The notes beneath the pieces are model-generated. The model saw only the letters and a program-made list of their open reading frames with translations, did no database searches and was not told where the DNA came from. Source: Flavobacterium potami (GTDB lineage: Bacteria > Bacteroidota > Bacteroidia > Flavobacteriales > Flavobacteriaceae). From it: DNA of 64,000 bases. Both the position numbers and the translations under genes were made by a program. The stretch is from NCBI RefSeq assembly GCF_020026915.1, contig NZ_JAINUY010000001.1, positions 1,364,001-1,428,000 of the forward strand, given 5' to 3'. This document shows positions 19,501 to 27,335 of this stretch, piece after piece; position 1 is the stretch's first letter; each line of letters starts with the position of its first letter.

Positions 19501-19593
19501 GGTTACGATCCTGAAGTGGGAACAGACGGAATTTACTGGGGTGGTTACCCTAGATTGAGCAGATGGACTTTCGGATTAGACTTAACTTTTTAA
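16531..19593 (+). CDS. SusC/RagA family TonB-dependent outer-membrane transporter
   Basis: 1020 residues: signal peptide (1-23), carboxypeptidase-like beta-sandwich (~27-100, IIKGTVSDETGLTIPGVNITVEG), a TonB-box-like stretch, plug domain (DLTGSVSTIKTKVLEDIPSNSVEQVLQGRVAGLQV), then a 22-strand barrel ending in the aromatic terminus of outer-membrane proteins (WTFGLDLTF). It imports oligosaccharides across the outer membrane using TonB energy, capped by the SusD partner encoded 12 nt downstream. It is the first gene of the ~16-kb operon. Mannan as substrate is inferred from the downstream GH26, GH130 and GH5_7 genes. Confidence 0.95.
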   Translation: MKKKWTKSLLFCILFASTFAAYSQNIIKGTVSDETGLTIPGVNITVEGSSKSASTDFDGKFEINAPANAVLSFSFMGFDTQKISAAGKNTLNVVLKATSQNLKEVVVIGYGSVKKADLTGSVSTIKTKVLEDIPSNSVEQVLQGRVAGLQVTTSQDPGSTSTVRIRGGSSLRGSNAPLVVLDGFPLGDAGDLKQVNVADIEKVDVLKDASASAIYGSRGANGVIIITTKSAKKGKTQILVQQQSTVSEFNSKLNLWRDPVLMAQLSNEGRINGGQTPLYIGANNSNGVYYPSIQELQSGSWPYFTKWDDVIFRNMPLGNNTIVSINSGTDKTSFNLSGNYYSEQGVFVKDGYSKGGYNLRIKHDVFDNFTVRFSNIVSRGKRDANGGLAYWRNPIFPIYDNNGDYYMIGQNDYTHPVAITNLRQNETKTIDVISSAALEWQIIPSLRLTSRLNYKYGSSVNDQYFPSKYTETGDFNNGAGYINNWEGQNFVSETFANYNKTFGKHDLGVTGGYTYESYVSRSSGLGAFDFVNEALGNENMGAGNPERNTVSNGKVQTKLVSGIFRLNYGFADKYLATVTARADGSSKFGKNNQWAYFPSGALSWKAHNEEFIKNLKVFDELKFRASYGISGNQGINPYQTLSRYGVSQYYDNGSWVSAIGPGYVVGTTGQDGIEKLWGGIPNPDLKWETTAQSDFGVDMSILKNRLHIVFDYYNKQTKDLLRERILTPSSGYDRIWVNDGELTNKGFELSLDGEIYKNQDWTISAQAVYSKNRNEIVSLGSVEQSGLNVDPNTGMQYEYSGNSLEQFRQFPNLLAIGQPVNVFYGYKTNGIVQNLQEGINAGLDGQLAQPGEFKYVDINGDGVVDTKDQTIIGNPNPDFMASLNLSVKYKQFDFSVFLNGVFGQDVLDTQAFNQPSNQPLRWTLDNPTNEYPSLRDGRTLKFSDWWVKDGSFVRIQNVTLGYTLKPVKTAFQSVRLYLNASNLYTFTKFEGYDPEVGTDGIYWGGYPRLSRWTFGLDLTF

Positions 19594-19605
19594 AACAGTA
19601 TCAAA

Positions 19606-21099
19606 ATGAAATCAAGATATAAAATACTGACAATGGCACTTATTATGAGCGCCTTTGCATGTGACTTAAACGAAGAACCTTACGGATTTTACTCTGAGGA
19701 GAATTTCTATAAAACAGCTTCCGATGCAGAGTCGGCTGTAGATTATGCGTACGATGCCTTGACCTTTCTAGAATATTCAAGAGCAATATTTTATGTGGGA
19801 GATCTTCCAACAGAAGAATGTGGACCAAAAGGTGATGAAACTGCCGATAATCAGAATTTGGATAAATGGCAGGTCGGCACTTTTAATACAAACCGAATGC
19901 TGGGGAATTATTTTAAGTACGCCTACATTGCCATAAACAGAGCAAATGCAGTAATTAAAAACGTTCCAGAAGGAAAATTCGAGCAGGATCTAAAAGATAA
20001 ATTTCTTGGGGAAGCTTACTTTTTAAGGGCTTGGAATTATTTCAATCTGGTTAAAAACTTCGGACGCGTTCCAATGCATACTTCTGTTGTAGAAACTGTA
20101 AGCCAGACTGCGGCGCCAATGGCTAAAAATCTTGACGAGGTTTATGATTTTATCATTGCTGATTCAGAAAAAGCAATCGAATTATTAAAAGTAAATCAAG
20201 CTTTAGGACGTGCAGATAAAGTGGCAGCTCAGGCATTATTAGCTAAAGTGTATTTATACATTGCTTCTTCAAAAGAGCATAATGTACCGCAATATGCAGA
20301 AATGACTAAAGATGTTGCAACGATGTATCAGTTGGCGGCAAAAAATGCAAATGATGTAATTACGGGACAAAGTGTTTACGGTTTCGAAAATAATCTATTA
20401 TCTATTTATGATGTTGAAAAACCACTGGGCAAAGAAAACATCTTTTTGCTTTCGATGGATAGAACGGGAGCGACAGAAGGAGATTATTCTAAAATTTCAA
20501 AACTGTTTATTCCGTATATCGATGGTGCGACAATTTATTTGAAAAATCCTGATAATACCTACACAAAATCGCATGACGGATGGAGCGTTTTTCAAACGTT
20601 GACAGGCTTTTATAACAGTTTTGATAATGCCGATAAAAGAAAAACAGATTTGTTTGTTGCTACAACTTACGATGCATCAGGCGTAGTTTCTGCACAATAT
20701 CCAGGGAAAATTGTGTATCCGTTTACACGTAAATATATCGATCCAAATTTCATTGGAGATAAAACAAGTACGAAACCGTTTTTAATCCGATTCAGCGAAG
20801 TTGCTTTGACTTATGCCGAAGCAGCAGGACCTACAACAGAAGCATATGCATTAATCAACCAAATTAGAAACAGAGCAGGTTTAGGAAATCTGGCTCCAGG
20901 TTTAAGTCTTGAAAATTTCAGATTAGCTGTTTGGAATGAGCGTGCACTAGAATTGGCTTTTGAAGGAAACCGTCTGTACGATCTTCGCCGATTCAATAAA
21001 GTTTCTCAAGTTGTTCCGGAAGCTTCTGGAATCACTGCAGAACAAGCAGCATTTTACCCAATACCGCAAACAGAAATAGATTTAAACACTGGTTTATAA
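19606..21099 (+). CDS. SusD/RagB family surface glycan-binding lipoprotein
   Basis: 497 residues with a lipobox (SAFAC, lipidated Cys19). SusD hallmarks are the TPR-like helices (LGEAYFLRAWNYFNLVKNFGRVP) and the C-terminal LAVWNERALELAFEGNRLYDLRRF motif followed by a YPIPQTEIDLN ending. It is surface-exposed, tethered to the outer leaflet, and forms the lid of the SusC barrel to capture glycan chains. Gap to susC 12 nt, to the next gene 17 nt. Confidence 0.95.
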   Translation: MKSRYKILTMALIMSAFACDLNEEPYGFYSEENFYKTASDAESAVDYAYDALTFLEYSRAIFYVGDLPTEECGPKGDETADNQNLDKWQVGTFNTNRMLGNYFKYAYIAINRANAVIKNVPEGKFEQDLKDKFLGEAYFLRAWNYFNLVKNFGRVPMHTSVVETVSQTAAPMAKNLDEVYDFIIADSEKAIELLKVNQALGRADKVAAQALLAKVYLYIASSKEHNVPQYAEMTKDVATMYQLAAKNANDVITGQSVYGFENNLLSIYDVEKPLGKENIFLLSMDRTGATEGDYSKISKLFIPYIDGATIYLKNPDNTYTKSHDGWSVFQTLTGFYNSFDNADKRKTDLFVATTYDASGVVSAQYPGKIVYPFTRKYIDPNFIGDKTSTKPFLIRFSEVALTYAEAAGPTTEAYALINQIRNRAGLGNLAPGLSLENFRLAVWNERALELAFEGNRLYDLRRFNKVSQVVPEASGITAEQAAFYPIPQTEIDLNTGL

Positions 21100-21116
21100 T
21101 TCTTAAAAATATTATT

Positions 21117-22058
21117 ATGAAAAAAATACTATACGTCTTGTTTGCCGCTATTGCCTTGATGCAGACAAGTTGTCAAAAAGATCCTTTAGAAGATATTGAA
21201 GAAGGAAACTGGAACAACGAACGCAATGTTTTGGAAATCAAATTTGAAAATCAGGTTGGTAACGCTCAAATTGTTCGCGTAGACGATCAAGCGGGAACTA
21301 TAAATTTAGCTATTAATGTAGATGCTGTTCCTAATCTGAGTAATATCATTATTAAAGAAATTGTTTTGTCTTACGGCGCTAAATCATCTGTAAAAGAAGG
21401 TGAGGCTTTGAATTTTGAAAATGCTCAAAACAGCGCACAGCTAACAGTGACCTCTCCAACGGGAAAATCGAGAAATTATACAGTTGTAGCTAGTTCATTT
21501 AGAGAATCCCTGGTTGGGACTTATGATATTGACAACCTGATTGTCTATGGAGGAACTGGACCAGAATATGGTGGAGGAGCGGTTTTGGCCATGACAGATA
21601 AACCTTGGATTTGGTCAGCTACAGAAGGTCCTGACAAAGAATTAGACAACCAGCTTATTTTTGAGATGACAGGAATTACAGAAGATGGAAATACCTATGG
21701 AACCGTTACCAATACAGCTGGAGCTGATGGGAAATATGCTGACTTTGTTTTTATTGGAACACCTCAGACTGATGTCAAAAAATTCTACAGAAATATTCCA
21801 AAAGGAGAAGGGAAATGGCTGAGAAATTATGCCACAGGAACAATCACTTTCACTTTTGCCGACGGAACTACTAAAGTTGGAACTTTTGAAAATGCCGGAA
21901 CTGAAAATCTTGGAAACGGAAGTACTAAAACCATTGCACACAATGCTTTTGCTTTCAACTTGAACGGAACAGACGATTGGGATAAAATTTATACCGATTA
22001 CGACAAGTTCGTTAAAAAGCCGAGACGTTTTTGGATAGATGTCACTAAAGTATATTAA
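21117..22058 (+). CDS. Surface lipoprotein, putative glycan-binding (SusE/F position)
   Basis: 313 residues with lipobox QTSC (Cys19). Residues ~35-125 resemble a DUF5018-like/Ig-like beta domain (TSPTGKSRNYTVVAS), and the rest is a second beta-rich domain with many aromatic and glycine residues and no catalytic motif. In PULs the gene after susD normally encodes a surface glycan-binding protein that helps recruit polysaccharide. That assignment rests on position and lipobox; the C-terminal domain is not one I recognise. Confidence 0.75.
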   Translation: MKKILYVLFAAIALMQTSCQKDPLEDIEEGNWNNERNVLEIKFENQVGNAQIVRVDDQAGTINLAINVDAVPNLSNIIIKEIVLSYGAKSSVKEGEALNFENAQNSAQLTVTSPTGKSRNYTVVASSFRESLVGTYDIDNLIVYGGTGPEYGGGAVLAMTDKPWIWSATEGPDKELDNQLIFEMTGITEDGNTYGTVTNTAGADGKYADFVFIGTPQTDVKKFYRNIPKGEGKWLRNYATGTITFTFADGTTKVGTFENAGTENLGNGSTKTIAHNAFAFNLNGTDDWDKIYTDYDKFVKKPRRFWIDVTKVY

Positions 22059-22083
22059 AATATAAATGCCATAAAGCCTTTTT

Positions 22084-23559
22084 ATGAGACCGATAGTTTC
22101 AAAAATTATAGTATCATTTTGGTTAGTGACAACAGTAATCAGTTGCTCGGCAGTGCCCGATGCAACTGTTGCTGTTGATAACACGACCATTATAAATGCC
22201 AATTATATTGGTAATGGAGTCCAATGGGATCCTTACCAGCTGGATTATGGCGAAAAGCAATTAAAAATTTCCTCGGAAGACTGGCAGAAATTATACTCTC
22301 GTCTTGATTTTATGAAACCCCAATTCATAAGAGTCATGATCAATACGACCTCGGTAATGGAAAGCGGTGTACTTAACGAGACAAAAAATTACGAGAACAT
22401 TGCCCCAATTTTGGAATACTGCCAGTCCCGAAGTGTAAAAGTAGTTTTGGGAGATTGGGGAGATCGAATGGTAAATAGCAAAACAAACACGATCTCTAAA
22501 CAACATCTCAAAGCGGCAGCAGAATACCTTGATTTTCTGGTAAACAAAAAAGGGTTTTCTTGTATTCATTATTACAACATGATCAATGAACCAAATGGTT
22601 TCTGGTCTTCGACAGACGAAAATTATGAATTATGGAAAAACGCAGCTCTTTATTTTTGGTCAGAAGTCAAAGTCTTAAAGCTTGATAAAAAAGTTTCTTT
22701 ATTAGGACCAGATATTGCGATTTGGAAAACGGATAAAGTAGATTGGATCACGAATTCAGTCAAAGACTTGGATCATGCAATTGGGGTATATGATATTCAT
22801 ACCTATCCATCAAAAATTACGGTTAACTCTGGTGAATATACTTCTATTTTAAAAGCTTATAAAGATGCCGTTCCAGCCAATAAACCCATTGTAATGGGCG
22901 AAATCGGATTCAAGTTTGTGGAGAAGGAAGATGAAGCTTTATTAAAAGAAAATATAGCACGGGCAAAAGCAAAACCGTACGCTTCAGTAGAAGATTCGCA
23001 AATGTTTGTTTACGATTATGTCTACGGTTCAGACATGGCCGATGCTTTAATTCAGACTGTAAATGCGGGTTATTCTGGTTCGGTTGCCTGGATGTTGGAT
23101 GATGCTATGCACGGAAAAGAAGAGAAAAACAAACTCAAAGTCTGGGGATTCTGGAATATTCTGGGAGACGAGTATTTCGGAGCAAAAGAGGAAGAAGTCC
23201 GTCCGTGGTTTTATTCTTGGTCTCTGATGACAAAATACATGCCTTCCGGGTCTCAAGTGCACAAAGTTACAGTTGATGGAAATCAAAACCTAAAAGCGAT
23301 TTCGGTTTCAAAAGAGGGTAAAAATATGATTGCCATTGTAAATGTTTCTTCTCAAGATTTAAAAGTAAACCTGACTTCAAAAGATTTACCTGTTTTAAAA
23401 CAAGTTAAAAAATTTGTGTATGCCAAAGGCAAATTAAAGCTTGAAGGCGATCATATAGTTCTTCCAAATGAAACCAGCCTGAAATTGGATTTAAAGAAAA
23501 ATACAGCTGCAACCATTCCCGCCGAAGGACTTTTGGTCTTAACCAATTTCGATTATTAA
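22084..23559 (+). CDS. Clan GH-A glycoside hydrolase, family unassigned (lipoprotein)
   Basis: 491 residues with lipobox VISC (Cys21). A TIM barrel spans ~35-390: YYNMINEPNG supplies the presumed acid/base Glu169 and IVMGEIGF the presumed nucleophile Glu273. A C-terminal beta-sandwich (~395-491) follows. Barrel plus beta-sandwich resembles GH39/GH30/GH51-like enzymes, but I cannot place it in one family. It is a paralogue of the protein at 25804; the two share VYDY-Y-G-DMADALIQ, DDAMH and RPWFY-WS-MT segments. Probably a surface or periplasmic enzyme acting on mannan side chains or oligosaccharides; specificity is inference from context. Confidence 0.82.
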   Translation: MRPIVSKIIVSFWLVTTVISCSAVPDATVAVDNTTIINANYIGNGVQWDPYQLDYGEKQLKISSEDWQKLYSRLDFMKPQFIRVMINTTSVMESGVLNETKNYENIAPILEYCQSRSVKVVLGDWGDRMVNSKTNTISKQHLKAAAEYLDFLVNKKGFSCIHYYNMINEPNGFWSSTDENYELWKNAALYFWSEVKVLKLDKKVSLLGPDIAIWKTDKVDWITNSVKDLDHAIGVYDIHTYPSKITVNSGEYTSILKAYKDAVPANKPIVMGEIGFKFVEKEDEALLKENIARAKAKPYASVEDSQMFVYDYVYGSDMADALIQTVNAGYSGSVAWMLDDAMHGKEEKNKLKVWGFWNILGDEYFGAKEEEVRPWFYSWSLMTKYMPSGSQVHKVTVDGNQNLKAISVSKEGKNMIAIVNVSSQDLKVNLTSKDLPVLKQVKKFVYAKGKLKLEGDHIVLPNETSLKLDLKKNTAATIPAEGLLVLTNFDY

Positions 23560-23575
23560 CCTTAAAAAGAAAACG

Positions 23576-24766
23576 ATGAAATCATTATATACTATTCTGA
23601 TTGCAATGAGTTTGTCCTGTATAGGATGTTCTTCTGATGATAAAAAGGATTCAGGCGGAAAAGAACCAGAAGTTACAACTCCCGTAACACTTCAATTGTC
23701 AGATCCAAATGCAACCGCCGAGACCAAAGCGCTGTATTCAAACTTATGGAGAATTCAGGAAAAAGGAACCATGTTCGGTCATCATGATGATTTATTATAT
23801 GGAAGAAACTGGATAACAGAAGCAGGAAGATCAGATATTAAAGACGTTTGCGGAGATTATCCAGGTGTTTTTAGTGTCGATTTTGCTGAAATTATGGATG
23901 ACAGAAGCACCACGGCAACACTAAATAATGATCGTGCACGAGTAATAAAAGAAGCACGTGAACGTGGAGAAGTTATCACAGCCTGCTGTCATTTGAATAA
24001 TCCGTTAACAGGTGGTGACAGCTGGGATAATTCAAAAAATACCGTAGCAAAAGAAATTCTGACGGAAGGAAGCGCAACCAATATCAAATTCAATTCCTGG
24101 CTGGATAAATTAGCGGTTTTTGCTAATAATTTAAAAGACAGTAACGGAAAACTAATCCCGATTGTTTTTCGTCCTTTCCACGAGCACACGCAAACTTGGT
24201 CTTGGTGGGGTTCGAGTGCAACAACACAAGATGAATTTATTAAACTATGGAAATATACTATTGATTATCTGAAAAATAAAAAACAGGTTCACAGTTTTAT
24301 TTACGCGATTTCACCTCAATTGGACAGCCAGGGGACTGTAGACAGTTTTTTATTCAGATGGCCTGGAGACAATTATGTTGATTTTATTGGCTGGGATAGT
24401 TATCACGGTACCAATACTGCGGCTTTCAGCACCAATCTTCGAAATCTTGCATCGCTTTCTCAGCAGAAACTAAAACCGTGCGGGGTTACAGAAACCGGTG
24501 TCGAAGGAATTGTAAAAAACGGAGCGCCTTACGATTCCTATTGGACAAACGAAATTTCGGTTCCGCTTACGGGAAAAAAAGTCAGTATGGTGGTAATGTG
24601 GCGTAACAAATACGATCCGTTGCATGAAGGGACTCATTTTTATGCGCCTTTTGAAGGACATAGTTCTGCAGCCAATTTCAAACTGCTTTATGCTAGTCCA
24701 AACATGATCTTCAGTAAAAAACTGCCAAATATGTATGTTATGGCAGAAAACACAACAGTAAAATAA
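23576..24766 (+). CDS. GH26 endo-beta-1,4-mannanase (lipoprotein)
   Basis: 396 residues; lipobox CIGC (Cys18) followed by a D/K-rich linker as in surface lipoproteins. GH26 signatures: FGHHDDLLYG near 67-76, FRPFHEHTQTWSWWG with acid/base Glu203, IGWDSYHG, and VTETGVEG with nucleophile Glu306. It cleaves internal beta-1,4-mannosidic bonds in mannan or glucomannan, most likely at the cell surface, to feed SusCD. It sits between the two GH-A paralogues in the operon. This is the strongest single marker that the locus targets beta-mannan. Confidence 0.93.
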   Translation: MKSLYTILIAMSLSCIGCSSDDKKDSGGKEPEVTTPVTLQLSDPNATAETKALYSNLWRIQEKGTMFGHHDDLLYGRNWITEAGRSDIKDVCGDYPGVFSVDFAEIMDDRSTTATLNNDRARVIKEARERGEVITACCHLNNPLTGGDSWDNSKNTVAKEILTEGSATNIKFNSWLDKLAVFANNLKDSNGKLIPIVFRPFHEHTQTWSWWGSSATTQDEFIKLWKYTIDYLKNKKQVHSFIYAISPQLDSQGTVDSFLFRWPGDNYVDFIGWDSYHGTNTAAFSTNLRNLASLSQQKLKPCGVTETGVEGIVKNGAPYDSYWTNEISVPLTGKKVSMVVMWRNKYDPLHEGTHFYAPFEGHSSAANFKLLYASPNMIFSKKLPNMYVMAENTTVK

Positions 24767-24788
24767 AAACCAAAATACAATAATCAAA

Positions 24789-25820
24789 ATGAAATTAATT
24801 AAGTGCACCCAAAATCCAGTTTTAAGTCCAAACCCTAATAATTACTGGGAAAATCTTGTGGTTTGTAATCCAGGAGTATGGTATGAAAACGGAACTTTTT
24901 ATATGCTTTACAGAGCAGCAGGAGATGATGAAGACCATTTTATCCGTGTAGGTTTGGCGACCAGTACAGATGGTATAAATTTTAAAAGAGAATCAGACGA
25001 ACCTGTTTTCGGACCAAGCAGCAACGGTCCGGATATGGGAGGAGTTGAGGATCCGAGAATTATTAAATTCGGAAATGAGTATTATGTGACTTATGCTTAC
25101 AGACCTTTTCCTCCGGGACGTTATTGGACATTCCCGCACGATGTGATCAATCTTCCTGTAACGGGACCGGATGCGCCGGCAGTCTACAAGCTAAATATTG
25201 CTAATTCCGGATTGGCCGTTACAACCGATTTTAAGAATTTCAGAAGATTAGGCCGAATCACCACTTCAAATCTTGACGATCGTGACGTGATTTTATTTCC
25301 AGAAAAAATCAACGGAAAATATGCAATGCTGCACCGTCCAAAACAATGGATCGGAGCAGAATATGGCTGTGATTATCCGGCAATCTGGATTCGCTATTCC
25401 GATGATTTGATGGTTTGGGAAGAAAAAAGCACACTTCTTTTAAGCGGAAGAAATGGAACTTGGGAAGAAAAAATCGGCGGAAGCACACCACCTTTACGTA
25501 CAGATGACGGTTGGTTATTAATCTATCATGGTGTAGAAAATGGAGGAAACGGCTATTACAGAGTGGGCGTTGCTTTACTGGATTTAGAAGACCCCACAAA
25601 AGTTACGGCACGTTTGGAAGACTGGATTATGGAACCGGAGCATGATTACGAAATTGAAGGGTTTTACAAAGGCTGTGTTTTTCCTACAGGTAATATGATT
25701 GTCGATAATATTTTATATGTTTATTACGGCGCAGCAGATAAATATGTTGGTTTAGCAACCTGCGACATCAATGACTTACTAAAAACCTTAAAAGATTCCA
25801 AAAATGAAAATTCAAAATAG
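24789..25820 (+). CDS. GH130 beta-mannosyl phosphorylase (cytosolic)
   Basis: 343 residues, no signal peptide. Five-bladed beta-propeller GH130 with VEDPRI, the NLDDRDVILFPEK segment and GGSTPPL. The family splits beta-mannosides with phosphate to give mannose 1-phosphate. Length and motifs fit a mannosylglucose or mannooligosaccharide phosphorylase; the two cannot be separated by eye. No mannobiose 2-epimerase gene is present in the operon, so if the enzyme needs mannosyl-glucose, the epimerase must be encoded elsewhere or the substrate must come directly from glucomannan. Its last 17 bases overlap the next gene. Confidence 0.92.
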   Translation: MKLIKCTQNPVLSPNPNNYWENLVVCNPGVWYENGTFYMLYRAAGDDEDHFIRVGLATSTDGINFKRESDEPVFGPSSNGPDMGGVEDPRIIKFGNEYYVTYAYRPFPPGRYWTFPHDVINLPVTGPDAPAVYKLNIANSGLAVTTDFKNFRRLGRITTSNLDDRDVILFPEKINGKYAMLHRPKQWIGAEYGCDYPAIWIRYSDDLMVWEEKSTLLLSGRNGTWEEKIGGSTPPLRTDDGWLLIYHGVENGGNGYYRVGVALLDLEDPTKVTARLEDWIMEPEHDYEIEGFYKGCVFPTGNMIVDNILYVYYGAADKYVGLATCDINDLLKTLKDSKNENSK

Positions 25821-27333
25821 CATTGCGCTCATGTGCGTATTACTTGGTTTTTCCGCACAAAGCCAAAATTCGGTTCCAATCGTTTCAATTAACCCAAATG
25901 AAGTGATTTCGAATGAGTTTATTGGAAGCGGTATCGAATTTTCGGCCTATCCGCATGCCGATACCGAAGATTCAGAATGGGGAAAATTAATGACGGACGA
26001 AAAATGGCAATTGGTGTTTGACCGAGTTTCATACATCAAACCTAAAATTGCCCGGGTAATGGATCAAGCCAATTGGAGATATCTTAAAGGTTTTGACGCT
26101 AACGGAAAACCCATAATTGATTTCGAGAGCGATCAAATGAAAGCTTTGTACAAACTTTTGGATTACTGCGAAAAGAATAAAATTGCTGTAATTTTAGGAG
26201 AATGGGGACAGCCTTACAAAGTTCATGATATACATTTGAATCTACAAAACAGTTTTACAGGTGCTAATGACCCAAAGTGGATTGATTTGATTGTCAAAAA
26301 TTTGAATCATTTACTTAAAGTAAAAAAATACAGCTGTATTAAATACTACAATCTGGTAAATGAGCCAAACGGTGATTGGGCAACAACTGATGGGGATTTT
26401 GAGCAATGGAAAGAAGGAATTGAACTGCTTCATAAAGCGATAAAAAAAGAAGGACTGGATAAATATATTTCGATCATAGGTCCGGATGCCACTTCATTCA
26501 ATAACCCAAGATCCAAATACAAAGGTTTGGACTGGGCAAGACAGACCGCTTTACAGATTCCCGATTTAGTGGCTGCTTACGATGTCCATGATTATCCTTC
26601 AAAAGAAAGTATTCGCTCCGGGGAATTTCAAAAAACCTTCAGCGAATTGGTTCGTTTTACCGATTCAGTTCAAAAAAAGCCTTTTATTTTAGGAGAATTA
26701 GGCCTTAAAGGTGAACCTTCGTCCAAAAAGCATCTAGGTGATAAGTTTACCAGCGTCGACAGCCAGCTTTCGGTTTATGATTATGATTATGGAGTAGATA
26801 TGGCCGATGCGTTAATTCAGTCCATCAACAGTGGTTTCGATGCTGTAGTTGCTTGGGATCTGGACGATGCAATGCATACAAAAGACGACAGAGGCGATAA
26901 ATATCAGTTGAAGCGCTGGGGAATGTTCAATAGTTTAGGTAAAGAATTGACAGACGACAAAACGGATGAAAATCTGCGTCCATGGTTTTACACTTGGTCC
27001 ATTATGACGCGTTATCTGACCAGCGATATGAAAATTGTGAAAATCGAAAATCTCAATCTGGACAAAGTTCGTACCGTAACAGGAATAACCAAAAACGGAG
27101 ACATTACGATTGCTATTGCAAACAACAGTGATACAGAAGCCAATTTTACAATTGATACCAAAAAACTAAAACTGAAGTCTGAATTGCATAAATACTTATA
27201 CAGCGAAAACAAACGCCCGGTTGATGCAAAGGGATTTCCGGTTCCGTTGGAAAAAATTAGTTTGAAAAACAACGCAATTCAGGTTTCTATTCCCGCAAAA
27301 AGCGTAATTCTTTATACTTCATACCAGCCTTAA
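25804..27333 (+). CDS. Clan GH-A glycoside hydrolase, family unassigned (secreted paralogue)
   Basis: 509 residues with an ordinary signal peptide (1-21) and no lipobox, so probably periplasmic. Same layout as the protein at 22084: TIM barrel with YYNLVNEPNG (presumed acid/base Glu187) and FILGELGL (presumed nucleophile Glu298), and a C-terminal beta-sandwich (DITIAIANNSDTEANFTI). It shares the DMADALIQS, DLDDAMH and RPWFYTWSIMTRY blocks with its paralogue but has an insertion around 95-110. Pairing of a lipidated and a soluble copy suggests consecutive steps on either side of the outer membrane (inference). Confidence 0.82.
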   Translation: MKIQNSIALMCVLLGFSAQSQNSVPIVSINPNEVISNEFIGSGIEFSAYPHADTEDSEWGKLMTDEKWQLVFDRVSYIKPKIARVMDQANWRYLKGFDANGKPIIDFESDQMKALYKLLDYCEKNKIAVILGEWGQPYKVHDIHLNLQNSFTGANDPKWIDLIVKNLNHLLKVKKYSCIKYYNLVNEPNGDWATTDGDFEQWKEGIELLHKAIKKEGLDKYISIIGPDATSFNNPRSKYKGLDWARQTALQIPDLVAAYDVHDYPSKESIRSGEFQKTFSELVRFTDSVQKKPFILGELGLKGEPSSKKHLGDKFTSVDSQLSVYDYDYGVDMADALIQSINSGFDAVVAWDLDDAMHTKDDRGDKYQLKRWGMFNSLGKELTDDKTDENLRPWFYTWSIMTRYLTSDMKIVKIENLNLDKVRTVTGITKNGDITIAIANNSDTEANFTIDTKKLKLKSELHKYLYSENKRPVDAKGFPVPLEKISLKNNAIQVSIPAKSVILYTSYQP

Positions 27334-27335
27334 TT

